Assembly (NCBI GenBank): GCA_051252005.1
Contig: JBPOEZ010000009.1
Location: 47,737-111,736, forward strand
Direction of reading: 5' to 3'
Origin: JACOMS01 sp051252005
GTDB lineage: Bacteria > Pseudomonadota > Alphaproteobacteria > Caulobacterales > Maricaulaceae
DNA length: 64,000 nucleotides
Notes under the pieces: generated by a model
What the model was told of the DNA's origin: nothing
Databases searched by the model: none
What the model saw: the letters and a program-made list of their open reading frames with translations, nothing else
Translations under genes and position numbers: made by a program
Part shown: positions 44,214-53,333 of the stretch, piece by piece
Numbering within the stretch: the first letter of the stretch is position 1
Layout of the letters: every line of letters begins with the position of its first letter

Positions 44214-45379
44214 GTTCTCGCCGTCTTGCCATACGTCAGCCAGAAAGCTTTGCGCTGTCGGCTGCCGCTAAGAAAGAAATCGCGGTATGGGTGAAAAAGT
44301 ACCCTAAAGGCCGTCAACGCTCTGCGCTTATACCTGCGCTTTGGATCGCGCAAAAAGATGCGGGCGGCTGGCTTCCAGAAGCCGCGCTTCGCGAACTAGG
44401 CGACATGCTCGATATGGCTTATATTCGCGTCTACGAAGTCGTGACGTTTTATACTATGTTCAACCTTGAGCCAGTCGGAACGCATTTCGTACAGCTTTGC
44501 GGTACAACACCGTGCATGCTTCGCGGCTCTGATGATTTGATTGCAATGCTTAAGCGTAAGATTGGACCGCAGCGCTCTATTACCGCTGACGGGAAGTTGT
44601 CATGGCTCGAAGTTGAGTGTCTCGGTTCGTGTTCTAATGCGCCGATGGTTCAAATTTCCAACGATGACGGCGATCACTATTACGAAGACCTAACAGCGGA
44701 AAGCCTCGAGGCTGTGCTTGATGATATGGTGGCCGGTAATAAGCCAAAACCTGGGCCGCAAAATTCGCGGCATACGTCAGAGCCGGAAGGCGGCGCTATG
44801 GCCTTGACTAAAGAGGGGCCTTATACAAAAAAAATGCCTGCACAGCTTCCTCATGCTGGGAAAAAGGTCAAACTAAACTATTATGAGCCGGACCCCAAAG
44901 ATCGCCGTGCAACACGTGGAGGCTGGGTTGATCCTAAGCTTAAAGCCGATTCTGATCCGAAGAAACGCCCTGATAATGCGGGGCGAGATTTGACGGCTGG
45001 ACTTATTGACGAGGATCCGCATAAGGCACGTCCAAAACGGACAACAAAGCCTGCGAGTAAGAAATCTGCGCCAAAGCCAAAAGTGATTTATACGGATGGC
45101 CCTACGGACGGCGCGCCGGATGACCTTAAGAAAATCAAAGGCGTTGGGCCCAAGTTCGAAGGCGATTTGAATTCTAAGGGTATCTATTACTTCCGCCAAA
45201 TAGGCGCTTGGAAAGTGGCCGATGTTAAGATGGTCGAAGAACTGATTGATTCTATTCCGGGCCGCATCAAACGCGACGAGTGGGTGAAGCAGGGTAAGGC
45301 TTTGGCGAAGGCTGCTGCGGCTAAGACCAAGAAAACGCCACCGACAAAAAAAACAAAGCCAAAAAAGGGTAACGCATAA
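44210..45379 (+). CDS. nuoE: NADH-quinone oxidoreductase subunit E with long C-terminal extension
   Basis: A 389-residue protein, over twice the usual 160-220. Residues 1-180 are the 24-kDa subunit, binding a 2Fe-2S cluster by CGTTPCMLRG and ECLGSCSNAPM. Residues 180-389 are an extra tail: a low-complexity, lysine/proline-rich stretch and then DDLKKIKGVGPKFEGDLNSKG, a helix-hairpin-helix-like motif, ending in a lysine-rich KKTPPTKKTKPKKGNA. A similar tail is common in alphaproteobacterial NuoE. Overlaps nuoD and nuoF by a few bases. Confidence 0.95.
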   Translation: MSSRRLAIRQPESFALSAAAKKEIAVWVKKYPKGRQRSALIPALWIAQKDAGGWLPEAALRELGDMLDMAYIRVYEVVTFYTMFNLEPVGTHFVQLCGTTPCMLRGSDDLIAMLKRKIGPQRSITADGKLSWLEVECLGSCSNAPMVQISNDDGDHYYEDLTAESLEAVLDDMVAGNKPKPGPQNSRHTSEPEGGAMALTKEGPYTKKMPAQLPHAGKKVKLNYYEPDPKDRRATRGGWVDPKLKADSDPKKRPDNAGRDLTAGLIDEDPHKARPKRTTKPASKKSAPKPKVIYTDGPTDGAPDDLKKIKGVGPKFEGDLNSKGIYYFRQIGAWKVADVKMVEELIDSIPGRIKRDEWVKQGKALAKAAAAKTKKTPPTKKTKPKKGNA

Positions 45380-46686
45380 TGGCCGAGCTCCTTCAGGATA
45401 AAGACCGGATTTTTACAAATCTTTATGGCCACTACGATTGGGGCCTAGAGGCAGCGAAAAAACGCGGCGCATGGTATGGCACTAAAGCCATGATTGACCA
45501 AGGTCATGATTGGATCATCGATCAGGTCAAAGCTTCTGGTCTTCGCGGACGTGGAGGGGCGGGTTTCCCAACGGGTCTTAAGTGGTCCTTTATGCCCAAA
45601 GAAGTGGGCAAGCGTCCGCATTACCTCATTGTAAATGCCGATGAATCTGAGCCGGGATCTTGTAAAGATAGGGATATGCTGCGCCATGATCCCCATCTTT
45701 TGATCGAGGGCTGTCTTGTGGCTAGTTATGCCATGCGCGCTAATGCCTGTTACATTTATGTCCGCGGCGAGTATATCCTTGAGCGCAATCGCCTCCAAGG
45801 TGCCATTGATGAAGCTTATGCAGCGGGTCTTGTGGGTAAAAATGCCTGCGGGTCCGGTTGGGACTTTGACATCTATATGCATCACGGCGCCGGCGCTTAT
45901 ATTTGCGGCGAAGAAACTGCGCTCCTTGAAAGCCTCGAGGGTAAGAAGGGGCAACCGCGTCTCAAGCCGCCATTTCCGGCTAATGCCGGCCTTTATGGCT
46001 GTCCGTCTACAGTCAATAATGTCGAGTCTATCGCCGTTGTGCCAACAATCCTTCGCCGCGGCGCGGACTGGTTTACCCAGTTTGGACGTGACAATAATAA
46101 AGGCACGAAGGTCTTTTCTATCTCCGGCCACGTTAACAAGCCATGTAATATCGAAGAGGCGCTCTCCATTCCGATGAAGACACTACTTGAAGAGTATGCA
46201 GGCGGCGTTCGCGGCGGTTGGGATAATCTCAAATGTGTTATACCTGGCGGTTCTTCTGTACCGCTCTTGCCGAAAGAAATTTGCGATACGGTTCTTATGG
46301 ACTTTGACGCGCTTAGGGAGCAGCAATCTGGTCTCGGAACGGCGGCTGTGATCGTCATGGATAAATCTACGGACGTGGTCAAAGCCATCGCCCGCCTGTC
46401 TTATTTCTATAAGCATGAGAGCTGCGGACAATGTACACCGTGCCGCGAAGGTACGGGCTGGATGTGGCGCGTTATGGAACGCATGGTACGCGGAGAAGCG
46501 GAAACCCGCGAAATCGATATGCTTCTCGACGTGTCCAAACAGGTCGAAGGCCACACAATTTGCGCCCTCGGCGACGCGGCGGCTTGGCCAATTCAAGGCC
46601 TGATCCGTCACTTCCGTCACGAAATTGAAGAACGCATCGACAATTATCGGGCTGGCAAACCAATCTTTGTTCAGGCGGCGGAGTAG
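45379..46686 (+). CDS. nuoF: NADH-quinone oxidoreductase subunit F
   Basis: A 435-residue 51-kDa subunit. GRGGAGFPTGLKWSF and GAGAYICGEETALLESLEG bind FMN and NADH; ESCGQCTPCREGTGW and a later cysteine (HTICALGD) hold cluster N3. It accepts hydride from NADH at the tip of the peripheral arm. Joined to nuoE by TAATG. Confidence 0.98.
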   Translation: MAELLQDKDRIFTNLYGHYDWGLEAAKKRGAWYGTKAMIDQGHDWIIDQVKASGLRGRGGAGFPTGLKWSFMPKEVGKRPHYLIVNADESEPGSCKDRDMLRHDPHLLIEGCLVASYAMRANACYIYVRGEYILERNRLQGAIDEAYAAGLVGKNACGSGWDFDIYMHHGAGAYICGEETALLESLEGKKGQPRLKPPFPANAGLYGCPSTVNNVESIAVVPTILRRGADWFTQFGRDNNKGTKVFSISGHVNKPCNIEEALSIPMKTLLEEYAGGVRGGWDNLKCVIPGGSSVPLLPKEICDTVLMDFDALREQQSGLGTAAVIVMDKSTDVVKAIARLSYFYKHESCGQCTPCREGTGWMWRVMERMVRGEAETREIDMLLDVSKQVEGHTICALGDAAAWPIQGLIRHFRHEIEERIDNYRAGKPIFVQAAE

Positions 46687-46688
46687 TT

Positions 46689-48791
46689 ATGTCAGACCTA
46701 CGCAAAATCAATATTGACGGCACCGAATATGAGATGCCAGCCGAGTACACCCTCATGCAGGCGTGTGAAGAAGCGGGCGCCGAAATACCACGCTTTTGCT
46801 ACCACGAACGCTTGTCTGTCGCCGGTAACTGCCGCATGTGCCTTGTTGAATGGGTCGGCGCGCCAAAGCCGCAAGCCTCTTGCGCGCTGCAAGTCAAAGA
46901 CATGCGCCCGAACCGTGATGGGTCACCTGCAAATATTCTAACGAATTCCCCGACGGTCAAAAAAGCCCGTGAAGGCGTGATGGAATTCCTTCTTATCAAC
47001 CACCCGCTGGATTGCCCGATTTGCGACCAAGGCGGTGAGTGTGACCTTCAAGACCAAGCCATGGGCTACGGCCGCGATCATACGCGGTTTGAGGAAAACA
47101 AACGCGCCGTAGACGACAAATTTATGGGCCCGCTTGTCAAAACCGTCATGACCCGCTGTATTCAGTGTACGCGCTGTGTGCGTTTCATTACCGAAGTTGC
47201 TGGTGTCGAAGAAATTGGCCTCGCTGCACGCGGCGAAGACGCTGAAATTACAACATATTTAGAGCAGTCTCTGACATCCGAAATGTCCGGCAATGTGATT
47301 GATCTTTGCCCTGTCGGCGCGCTCACATCCAAACCCTACGCCTTTAATGCGCGTCCTTGGGAACTGGATAGTGTGCAGTCTGTCGACGTTATGGACGCAG
47401 TTGGGTGTAATATCCGTATTGATAGCCGCTCCGGCCGTGTTCTGCGCATTCTGCCTGTCGTCAATGACGATATTAACGAGGAATGGATCTCCGACAAAAC
47501 CCGCTTCGTGTGGGACGGTCTCGGACGCCAGCGCCTTGATCAGCCTTACATTCGTAAGAATGGCAAACTCGTCCCTGCTGATTGGGATGAGGCTTTGGCT
47601 TTGGCAGCAGAGAACCTTAAAGGCGACCCTGAAACCATCGCCGCAATCGCGGGTGATTTGTGTGATGCCGAGTCTATGAAGGCACTTAAAGACCTCATGG
47701 ATAATTTAGGCGTCAAGAACGTTGATTGCCGCCAAGACGGCGCGCAAATCGGCGGAAGTGACCGCGCAGGATATCTATTTAATACGGGCATCGCCGGTAT
47801 CGAAGAGGCAGACGCAGTTCTGATCATTGGCGCGAACCCGCGTTATGACGCCCCGCTTGTTAATACGCGTATTCGCAAAACATGGCTGAACGGCGATATG
47901 GATATTGCTCTTATCGGCGAAAAGGCTGACCTGACTTATCCTGTTGAACATTTGGGTGATAGTGCGTCCGCGATTGAAGCGCAGATGGCATCGACAAAAG
48001 GTTTCGCTCGTAAATTCAAAGCTGCCAAACGGCCTATGATCATTATCGGGCAGGATGCTTTAACGCGTGAAGACGGCGCGAACATATTGAATCTTTGCGG
48101 GCAGTTAGCGGCCAAATTTGATGTTGTTAAACCCGATTGGAATGGATTCAACGTTCTTCACACTGCGGCGTCTCGCGTCGCAGGTCTTGATATGGGCTTT
48201 GTGCCAGGCGAAGGCGGCAAGGGCACATCTGGTATTTTAGCTGCTGCCAAATCTGGCGACGTAAAAACTGTCTATCTTCTGGGCGCTGACGAGATCGACA
48301 CAAGCGCGCTACAAAACGCATTCGTAATTTACCAAGGCAGCCACGGCGACGCCGGAGCGCATGTCGCAGACGTTATTCTGCCAGGCGCGGCTTACTCCGA
48401 AAAAGACGGGCTTTACACCAATATAGAAGGCCGCGTGCAGATGGGCTTTGCCGCTGTTGCGCCGAAAGGCGACGCCAAAGCGGATTGGGCGATTATTCGC
48501 GCGCTTTCCGCTCATGTCGATCGTGTCTTGCCATATGATACGATTGAGGCTCTTCGTGAAAAGCTTTTCGCAGATCACCCAGTCTTTGCCAGTATTGACC
48601 ACGCGCCCGGTCTTGAGGCATCTGAAGGGTTTGATCCTTCCGTCTTGGGAACAAACGGGAAGCCAGACACACGTCCGTTGGTCAACCGTATCAAAGACTT
48701 TTACCTGACCAACCCGATTGCACGGGCCTCTAATATTATGGCGGAGTGTTCGGCGCTCGGCGGGGAAATCATCCAAGAGGCGGCTGAATAA
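46689..48791 (+). CDS. nuoG: NADH-quinone oxidoreductase subunit G
   Basis: A 700-residue 75-kDa subunit. The N-terminal 220 residues carry the 2Fe-2S site (CRMCLVEW with flanking Cys) and two 4Fe-4S clusters: HPLDCPICDQGGECDLQD and RCIQCTRCVRF. The remainder is the molybdopterin-oxidoreductase-like domain without the cofactor. It links NuoE/F to the rest of the arm. Starts two bases after nuoF and overlaps nuoH (TAATG). Confidence 0.97.
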   Translation: MSDLRKINIDGTEYEMPAEYTLMQACEEAGAEIPRFCYHERLSVAGNCRMCLVEWVGAPKPQASCALQVKDMRPNRDGSPANILTNSPTVKKAREGVMEFLLINHPLDCPICDQGGECDLQDQAMGYGRDHTRFEENKRAVDDKFMGPLVKTVMTRCIQCTRCVRFITEVAGVEEIGLAARGEDAEITTYLEQSLTSEMSGNVIDLCPVGALTSKPYAFNARPWELDSVQSVDVMDAVGCNIRIDSRSGRVLRILPVVNDDINEEWISDKTRFVWDGLGRQRLDQPYIRKNGKLVPADWDEALALAAENLKGDPETIAAIAGDLCDAESMKALKDLMDNLGVKNVDCRQDGAQIGGSDRAGYLFNTGIAGIEEADAVLIIGANPRYDAPLVNTRIRKTWLNGDMDIALIGEKADLTYPVEHLGDSASAIEAQMASTKGFARKFKAAKRPMIIIGQDALTREDGANILNLCGQLAAKFDVVKPDWNGFNVLHTAASRVAGLDMGFVPGEGGKGTSGILAAAKSGDVKTVYLLGADEIDTSALQNAFVIYQGSHGDAGAHVADVILPGAAYSEKDGLYTNIEGRVQMGFAAVAPKGDAKADWAIIRALSAHVDRVLPYDTIEALREKLFADHPVFASIDHAPGLEASEGFDPSVLGTNGKPDTRPLVNRIKDFYLTNPIARASNIMAECSALGGEIIQEAAE

Positions 48792-49864
48792 TGTTTGCAC
48801 TCACACAATTTTGGTCGGATTTATCCCCGCTTATGTGGTTTCTATTGAAATTCGCGCAAGTCGGCGCGTTTGTTCTTGTCCTATCCGTTATTTTAGCATT
48901 CTTGATCCTGATGGACCGTAAGGTTTGGGCGGCGGCGCAAATGCGGCGCGGACCGAACGTCGTTGGACCGTTTGGCTTGCTGCAATCCTTTGCCGACCTT
49001 CTGAAATTTGTCTTTAAAGAAGTTATTATTCCTGCAGGGGCCGATAAATCACTGTTTATTTTGGCGCCTATTATTACGCTTGTTATGGCATTTTTGGCAT
49101 GGGCTGTCGTCCCGATTGCGCCGGGCTGGGTTATGTCCAACGTTAATGTCGGCGTTCTCTACGTGCTCGCGATTTCTTCGCTTGGTGTTTACGGCATTAT
49201 CATTGGCGGCTGGGCCTCCAACTCCAAATACCCATTTATGGGGGCGCTACGGTCTGCGGCCCAGATGATTTCTTATGAAGTCTCTATTGGTTTCATTATT
49301 TTGACGGTCATCTTCATTACAGGCTCCATGAACCTTACGGAAATAGTAGATTCGCAAGCTGGCGGATTCTGGCAGTGGCATATGTTTATGCTAGATTTCT
49401 CTAAGCCTGTTTCTTTGCTCTTGTTTCCCGTCATGTTCTATATGGGGATATTATTCTTTATCTCAGCGCTTGCCGAAACTAACCGGCCGCCGTTTGATCT
49501 GGTCGAAGCCGAATCCGAACTCGTAGCGGGTTTCATGGTTGAGTATTCCTCCACGCCTTATCTGCTGTTTATGTTCGGTGAGTATCTTAATATGACGTTG
49601 ATGTGCGCGATGTTTACCATCCTGTTCCTTGGCGGGTGGCATGCGCCGATTGATATTGGCGTACAATTTGTTCCACCTGTCTTCTGGTTCTTCATCAAAT
49701 GTCTGTTCATGTTCTTCATGTTCGCAATCGTCAAAGCGATTGTCCCGCGTTACCGCTATGATCAGCTCATGCGTCTCGGGTGGAAAGTCTTCCTGCCATG
49801 GTCAATCGCTGCCGTTATATTCGTTGCGACCTTGATGACTTTCTTTGGCGATAAGATAGCGTAG
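48791..49864 (+). CDS. nuoH: NADH-quinone oxidoreductase subunit H
   Basis: A 357-residue membrane subunit with eight hydrophobic helices. LMDRKVWAAAQMRRGPNVVGPFG and AETNRPPFDLVEAESELVAGF are the conserved loops that line the quinone tunnel and start the proton path (E-rich channel). Followed after 9 bases by nuoI. Confidence 0.98.
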   Translation: MFALTQFWSDLSPLMWFLLKFAQVGAFVLVLSVILAFLILMDRKVWAAAQMRRGPNVVGPFGLLQSFADLLKFVFKEVIIPAGADKSLFILAPIITLVMAFLAWAVVPIAPGWVMSNVNVGVLYVLAISSLGVYGIIIGGWASNSKYPFMGALRSAAQMISYEVSIGFIILTVIFITGSMNLTEIVDSQAGGFWQWHMFMLDFSKPVSLLLFPVMFYMGILFFISALAETNRPPFDLVEAESELVAGFMVEYSSTPYLLFMFGEYLNMTLMCAMFTILFLGGWHAPIDIGVQFVPPVFWFFIKCLFMFFMFAIVKAIVPRYRYDQLMRLGWKVFLPWSIAAVIFVATLMTFFGDKIA

Positions 49865-49873
49865 GGGATAAGT

Positions 49874-50362
49874 ATGACACGTATCAAACAAATCATCCGC
49901 GGCGCGCTTCTCCTAGACTTCTTAGGCGCGTTCATCCTTGCGATGAAATATTTCTTCCGGCCAAAAGCGACGATCAATTATCCCTTTGAAAAAGGGCCGT
50001 TATCGCCTCGTTTTCGCGGCGAGCATGCGCTGCGCCGTTATCCAAGCGGCGAAGAACGTTGTATCGCTTGTAAACTTTGTGAAGCCATTTGCCCGGCGCA
50101 AGCCATAACCATCGAGGCCGAGCCCCGCGAAGACGGTTCACGCCGCACAACGCGCTATGACATCGATATGGTTAAGTGCATCTATTGCGGCTTCTGTCAG
50201 GAAGCCTGTCCGGTTGACGCCATTGTCGAAGGGCCAAACTTTGAGTTCGCCACGGAAACCCGCGAAGAACTTTACTATGACAAAGAGAAGCTGCTAGCGA
50301 ATGGTGATCGCTGGGAGCGTGAAATTGCAATAAATCTGGAAAAAGACGCACCCTACCGTTAG
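49874..50362 (+). CDS. nuoI: NADH-quinone oxidoreductase subunit I
   Basis: A 162-residue ferredoxin-like subunit. Two 4Fe-4S motifs, CIACKLCEAICPAQAI and CIYCGFCQEACPVDAI, carry clusters N6a and N6b on the way to N2. RFRGEHALRRYPSGEERC is the usual lead-in. All eight cysteines present. Confidence 0.98.
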   Translation: MTRIKQIIRGALLLDFLGAFILAMKYFFRPKATINYPFEKGPLSPRFRGEHALRRYPSGEERCIACKLCEAICPAQAITIEAEPREDGSRRTTRYDIDMVKCIYCGFCQEACPVDAIVEGPNFEFATETREELYYDKEKLLANGDRWEREIAINLEKDAPYR

Positions 50363-50384
50363 GGGCGACGCAAAAAGGATAGAT

Positions 50385-50993
50385 TTGATCGTGCTGACTG
50401 TTATCGCATTTTACCTCTTATCGGCTGTGGCCGTTGCGGCTGCCTTCATGGTGGTTGCGGCGCGTAACCCCGTTCACTCCGTGATGTTTTTGATTCTGAC
50501 GTTTTTCTCTGCTGCCGGATTATTCATTCTCATGGGTGCAGAATTCATCGCGCTACTGCTTGTGATGGTTTATGTCGGCGCGGTTGCGGTTCTCTTCCTG
50601 TTTGTTGTTATGATGCTCGACGTCGACTTCGTTGAAATGAAGCAGGGCTTCTTGCAATACTTGCCTATCGGCGCTGTGGTTGCCTTGATCTTGCTTCTTG
50701 AAATGGTGCTTGTCGGCGCGGCTTATTTTGCCGGAACGGCTACAGAAGTCGTTCCGCGTGCGGACGACATTTCAAACCTCGAAGCGATAGGCCAAGTCCT
50801 TTATACGGATTACGCTTTCTTTTTTGAGGCTACAGGCTTTGTTCTTTTGGTGGCGATGGTCGGCGCGATTGTTCTCACGCTCCGCACCCGCGAAGGTGTC
50901 CGTAAACAAAATATCACCGACCAAATCGCCCGTACCCGCGAAACCGGTGTTAAGCATGTTGATATTCAACCAGGGCAGGGAGTAGGCTCATGA
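50385..50993 (+). CDS. nuoJ: NADH-quinone oxidoreductase subunit J
   Basis: A 202-residue membrane subunit with five helices. AARNPVHSVMFLILTFFSAAG and MVYVGAVAVLFLFVVMMLDV (the pi-bulge helix) are signature elements. The TTG at 50385 or GTG at 50391 may be the start; AAGGAT upstream fits both. Overlaps nuoK as ATGA. Confidence 0.96.
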   Translation: MIVLTVIAFYLLSAVAVAAAFMVVAARNPVHSVMFLILTFFSAAGLFILMGAEFIALLLVMVYVGAVAVLFLFVVMMLDVDFVEMKQGFLQYLPIGAVVALILLLEMVLVGAAYFAGTATEVVPRADDISNLEAIGQVLYTDYAFFFEATGFVLLVAMVGAIVLTLRTREGVRKQNITDQIARTRETGVKHVDIQPGQGVGS

Positions 50994-51316
50994 TGATAGG
51001 TCTCTCTCATTATCTCGTTGTTGCGGCGATCCTTTTCACCATTGGTGTTTTTGGTATCTTCGTGAACCGGAAAAACGTGATCGTCATTCTGATGTGCGTT
51101 GAGCTTATTTTGCTCGCTGTGAACATCAACTTTGTCGCCTTTTCCGCGCATATGCCGGATGTAGCTGGCAACGAACCCCTCGCAGGGCAAGTCTTTGCGC
51201 TGTTCGTTTTGACCGTTGCGGCCGCTGAGGCGGCTGTAGGACTTGCCATTCTTGTGGTGTACTTCCGTAATCGCGGCAATATTGCCGTTGAAGATATTGA
51301 TTTGATGAAGGGTTAG
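50990..51316 (+). CDS. nuoK: NADH-quinone oxidoreductase subunit K
   Basis: A 108-residue, three-helix subunit. RKNVIVILMCVELILLAVNINF carries the conserved glutamate of the second helix; LFVLTVAAAEAAVGLAILV holds the third. Proton-path component next to NuoJ. Two consecutive ATGs are available at the start. Confidence 0.97.
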   Translation: MMIGLSHYLVVAAILFTIGVFGIFVNRKNVIVILMCVELILLAVNINFVAFSAHMPDVAGNEPLAGQVFALFVLTVAAAEAAVGLAILVVYFRNRGNIAVEDIDLMKG

Positions 51317-51322
51317 GGCGGC

Positions 51323-53332
51323 ATGCTTTACCAGACAATCGTCTTTGCGCCGCTGCTTGGCGCGATAATCGCAGGCTTTTTTGGTCGAAAGATTGGCGAA
51401 AAGCCGTCTATGACCATTACGACGGCGTTTCTCATCCTGTCTGCTGTTCTGTCTTGGGTTGCCTTATTTCAGGTTGGCTTTGGGCATGAAGCGACAGAGG
51501 TTTCGCTGTTTCGCTGGATGGATGTTGGCGGGTTTAAGGCTAACTGGGCCCTAAAGATAGACACACTCACAGCAGTGATGCTGGTTGTGGTCAACACTGT
51601 GTCCTGCCTCGTTCACCTATATTCTTGGGGCTATATGGAAGATGATCCGCATAAGCCGCGTTTCTTTGCCTATCTCTCTCTCTTTACCTTTGCCATGTTG
51701 ATGCTCGTAACATCTGATAACTTCATCCAAATGTTCTTTGGCTGGGAAGGTGTGGGACTTGCGTCTTATCTCTTGATCGGATTCTGGTATAAAAAGCCAT
51801 CAGCGAACGCTGCGGCGATCAAAGCTTTCGTCACCAACCGCGTAGGCGATATTGGCCTTGCGCTTGGTGTCATGACGATCTTCTTTGTCTTTGGTTCCGT
51901 GAATTTTGATACGGTTTTTGCTGCTATTGCTGATAATTCAGACCGTGTACTACCGTTCCTTGGTATGGAGTTTAACGCGATTGAGCTTATTGCCGCGCTT
52001 CTCTTCATTGGCGCTATGGGTAAATCAGCGCAATTCGTCCTCCATGTCTGGCTTCCTGATGCTATGGAAGGTCCTACGCCTGTGTCTGCGCTTATTCATG
52101 CCGCGACTATGGTGACGGCGGGTGTTTTCCTTGTTTGCCGTGCGTATCCGATTTACGAAATGGCGCCGCTGACATCTGGATTTATTACGGTTCTGGGCGC
52201 GTTCACGGCCTTCTTTGCCGCGACAGTCGGCCTCGTGCAAAACGACATTAAACGCGTCATCGCCTATTCAACCTGTTCACAGCTTGGCTACATGTTCTTT
52301 GCCGCAGGTATCGGCGCTTATAATGCAGCCATGTTCCACCTGTTTACTCACGCGTTTTTCAAGGCGCTCTTGTTCCTCGGAGCAGGCTCCGTCATTCACG
52401 CGCTTCACCATGAGCAAGATATGCGTAAAATGGGCGGCGTTTGGAAAATCATTCCGACGACCTATATCATGATGATTATCGGCACGCTCGCGCTCACAGG
52501 AATAGGTATTCCAGGGACGAAGATTGGTTTTGCGGGCTTCTTCTCCAAAGATGCCATTATCGAAGCGGCTTATGCAGGCGGTACACCGCAAGCGGCCTTC
52601 GCGTTCTGGGCGGGTATTATTGCCGCGCTTATGACATCGTTCTATTCTTGGCGTCTTATTTTTATGACCTTCCACGGCAAACATCGCGGCGAGAAAAAAG
52701 TTGTCGACCATGCTCATGAATCGCCTTTGGTCATGCTTGTGCCGCTCTTCGTTCTTGGCTTTGGCGCTCTTGCAGCGGGCGCGGTGTTCTTTAATTTCTT
52801 CATGGGCGACGGAGCTGCGGATTTCTGGCATCACGCGTTGCCTGTTGGCGCCCATGCGGAGCTTGCTCCGACAAATCTATACGCGGCAGCTGAAACGGGG
52901 CATGCGACGGATGCATCACACGGCGGCGGTCATCATGACTTCCCCGCTTGGGTACTCTGGGCGCCGTTCTTTGTGTCTGTCCTCGGTTTTGTGATTGCTT
53001 GGTTCATGTATATTTATGATAACGGCACTGAGAAACGTGTTAAGGCAGAAGGCGGCCTGCTTTATCGGTTCCTGCTCAACAAATGGTACATAGACGAACT
53101 ATATGACGCGACTATTGTTCGCTGGACACGCGGGCTTGGTGACTTCTTCTGGAAAAAAATCGATATGGGCGTTATAGACAAGTTCGGTCCCGACGGTGTT
53201 GCCGCTGCGGCTATGGCTGGGGCCAAGAAAGCCTCACGCCTCCAAAGTGGGTATCTTTATCATTATGCGTTTGTGATGTTGCTGGGCGTGGCTCTAATCC
53301 TCGCTCTCGTCTTCCGGTCAGTGGGAGCTTAA
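51323..53332 (+). CDS. nuoL: NADH-quinone oxidoreductase subunit L
   Basis: A 669-residue antiporter-like subunit with about 16 helices and the long lateral helix at its end. FFGWEGVGLASYLLIGFWY, HVWLPDAMEGPTPVSALIHA and VGLVQNDIKRVIAYSTCSQL are the conserved channel elements with key Glu and Lys. Distal proton pump. A His-rich loop (HATDASHGGGHHD) lies near residue 530. Confidence 0.98.
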   Translation: MLYQTIVFAPLLGAIIAGFFGRKIGEKPSMTITTAFLILSAVLSWVALFQVGFGHEATEVSLFRWMDVGGFKANWALKIDTLTAVMLVVVNTVSCLVHLYSWGYMEDDPHKPRFFAYLSLFTFAMLMLVTSDNFIQMFFGWEGVGLASYLLIGFWYKKPSANAAAIKAFVTNRVGDIGLALGVMTIFFVFGSVNFDTVFAAIADNSDRVLPFLGMEFNAIELIAALLFIGAMGKSAQFVLHVWLPDAMEGPTPVSALIHAATMVTAGVFLVCRAYPIYEMAPLTSGFITVLGAFTAFFAATVGLVQNDIKRVIAYSTCSQLGYMFFAAGIGAYNAAMFHLFTHAFFKALLFLGAGSVIHALHHEQDMRKMGGVWKIIPTTYIMMIIGTLALTGIGIPGTKIGFAGFFSKDAIIEAAYAGGTPQAAFAFWAGIIAALMTSFYSWRLIFMTFHGKHRGEKKVVDHAHESPLVMLVPLFVLGFGALAAGAVFFNFFMGDGAADFWHHALPVGAHAELAPTNLYAAAETGHATDASHGGGHHDFPAWVLWAPFFVSVLGFVIAWFMYIYDNGTEKRVKAEGGLLYRFLLNKWYIDELYDATIVRWTRGLGDFFWKKIDMGVIDKFGPDGVAAAAMAGAKKASRLQSGYLYHYAFVMLLGVALILALVFRSVGA

Positions 53333-53333
53333 C

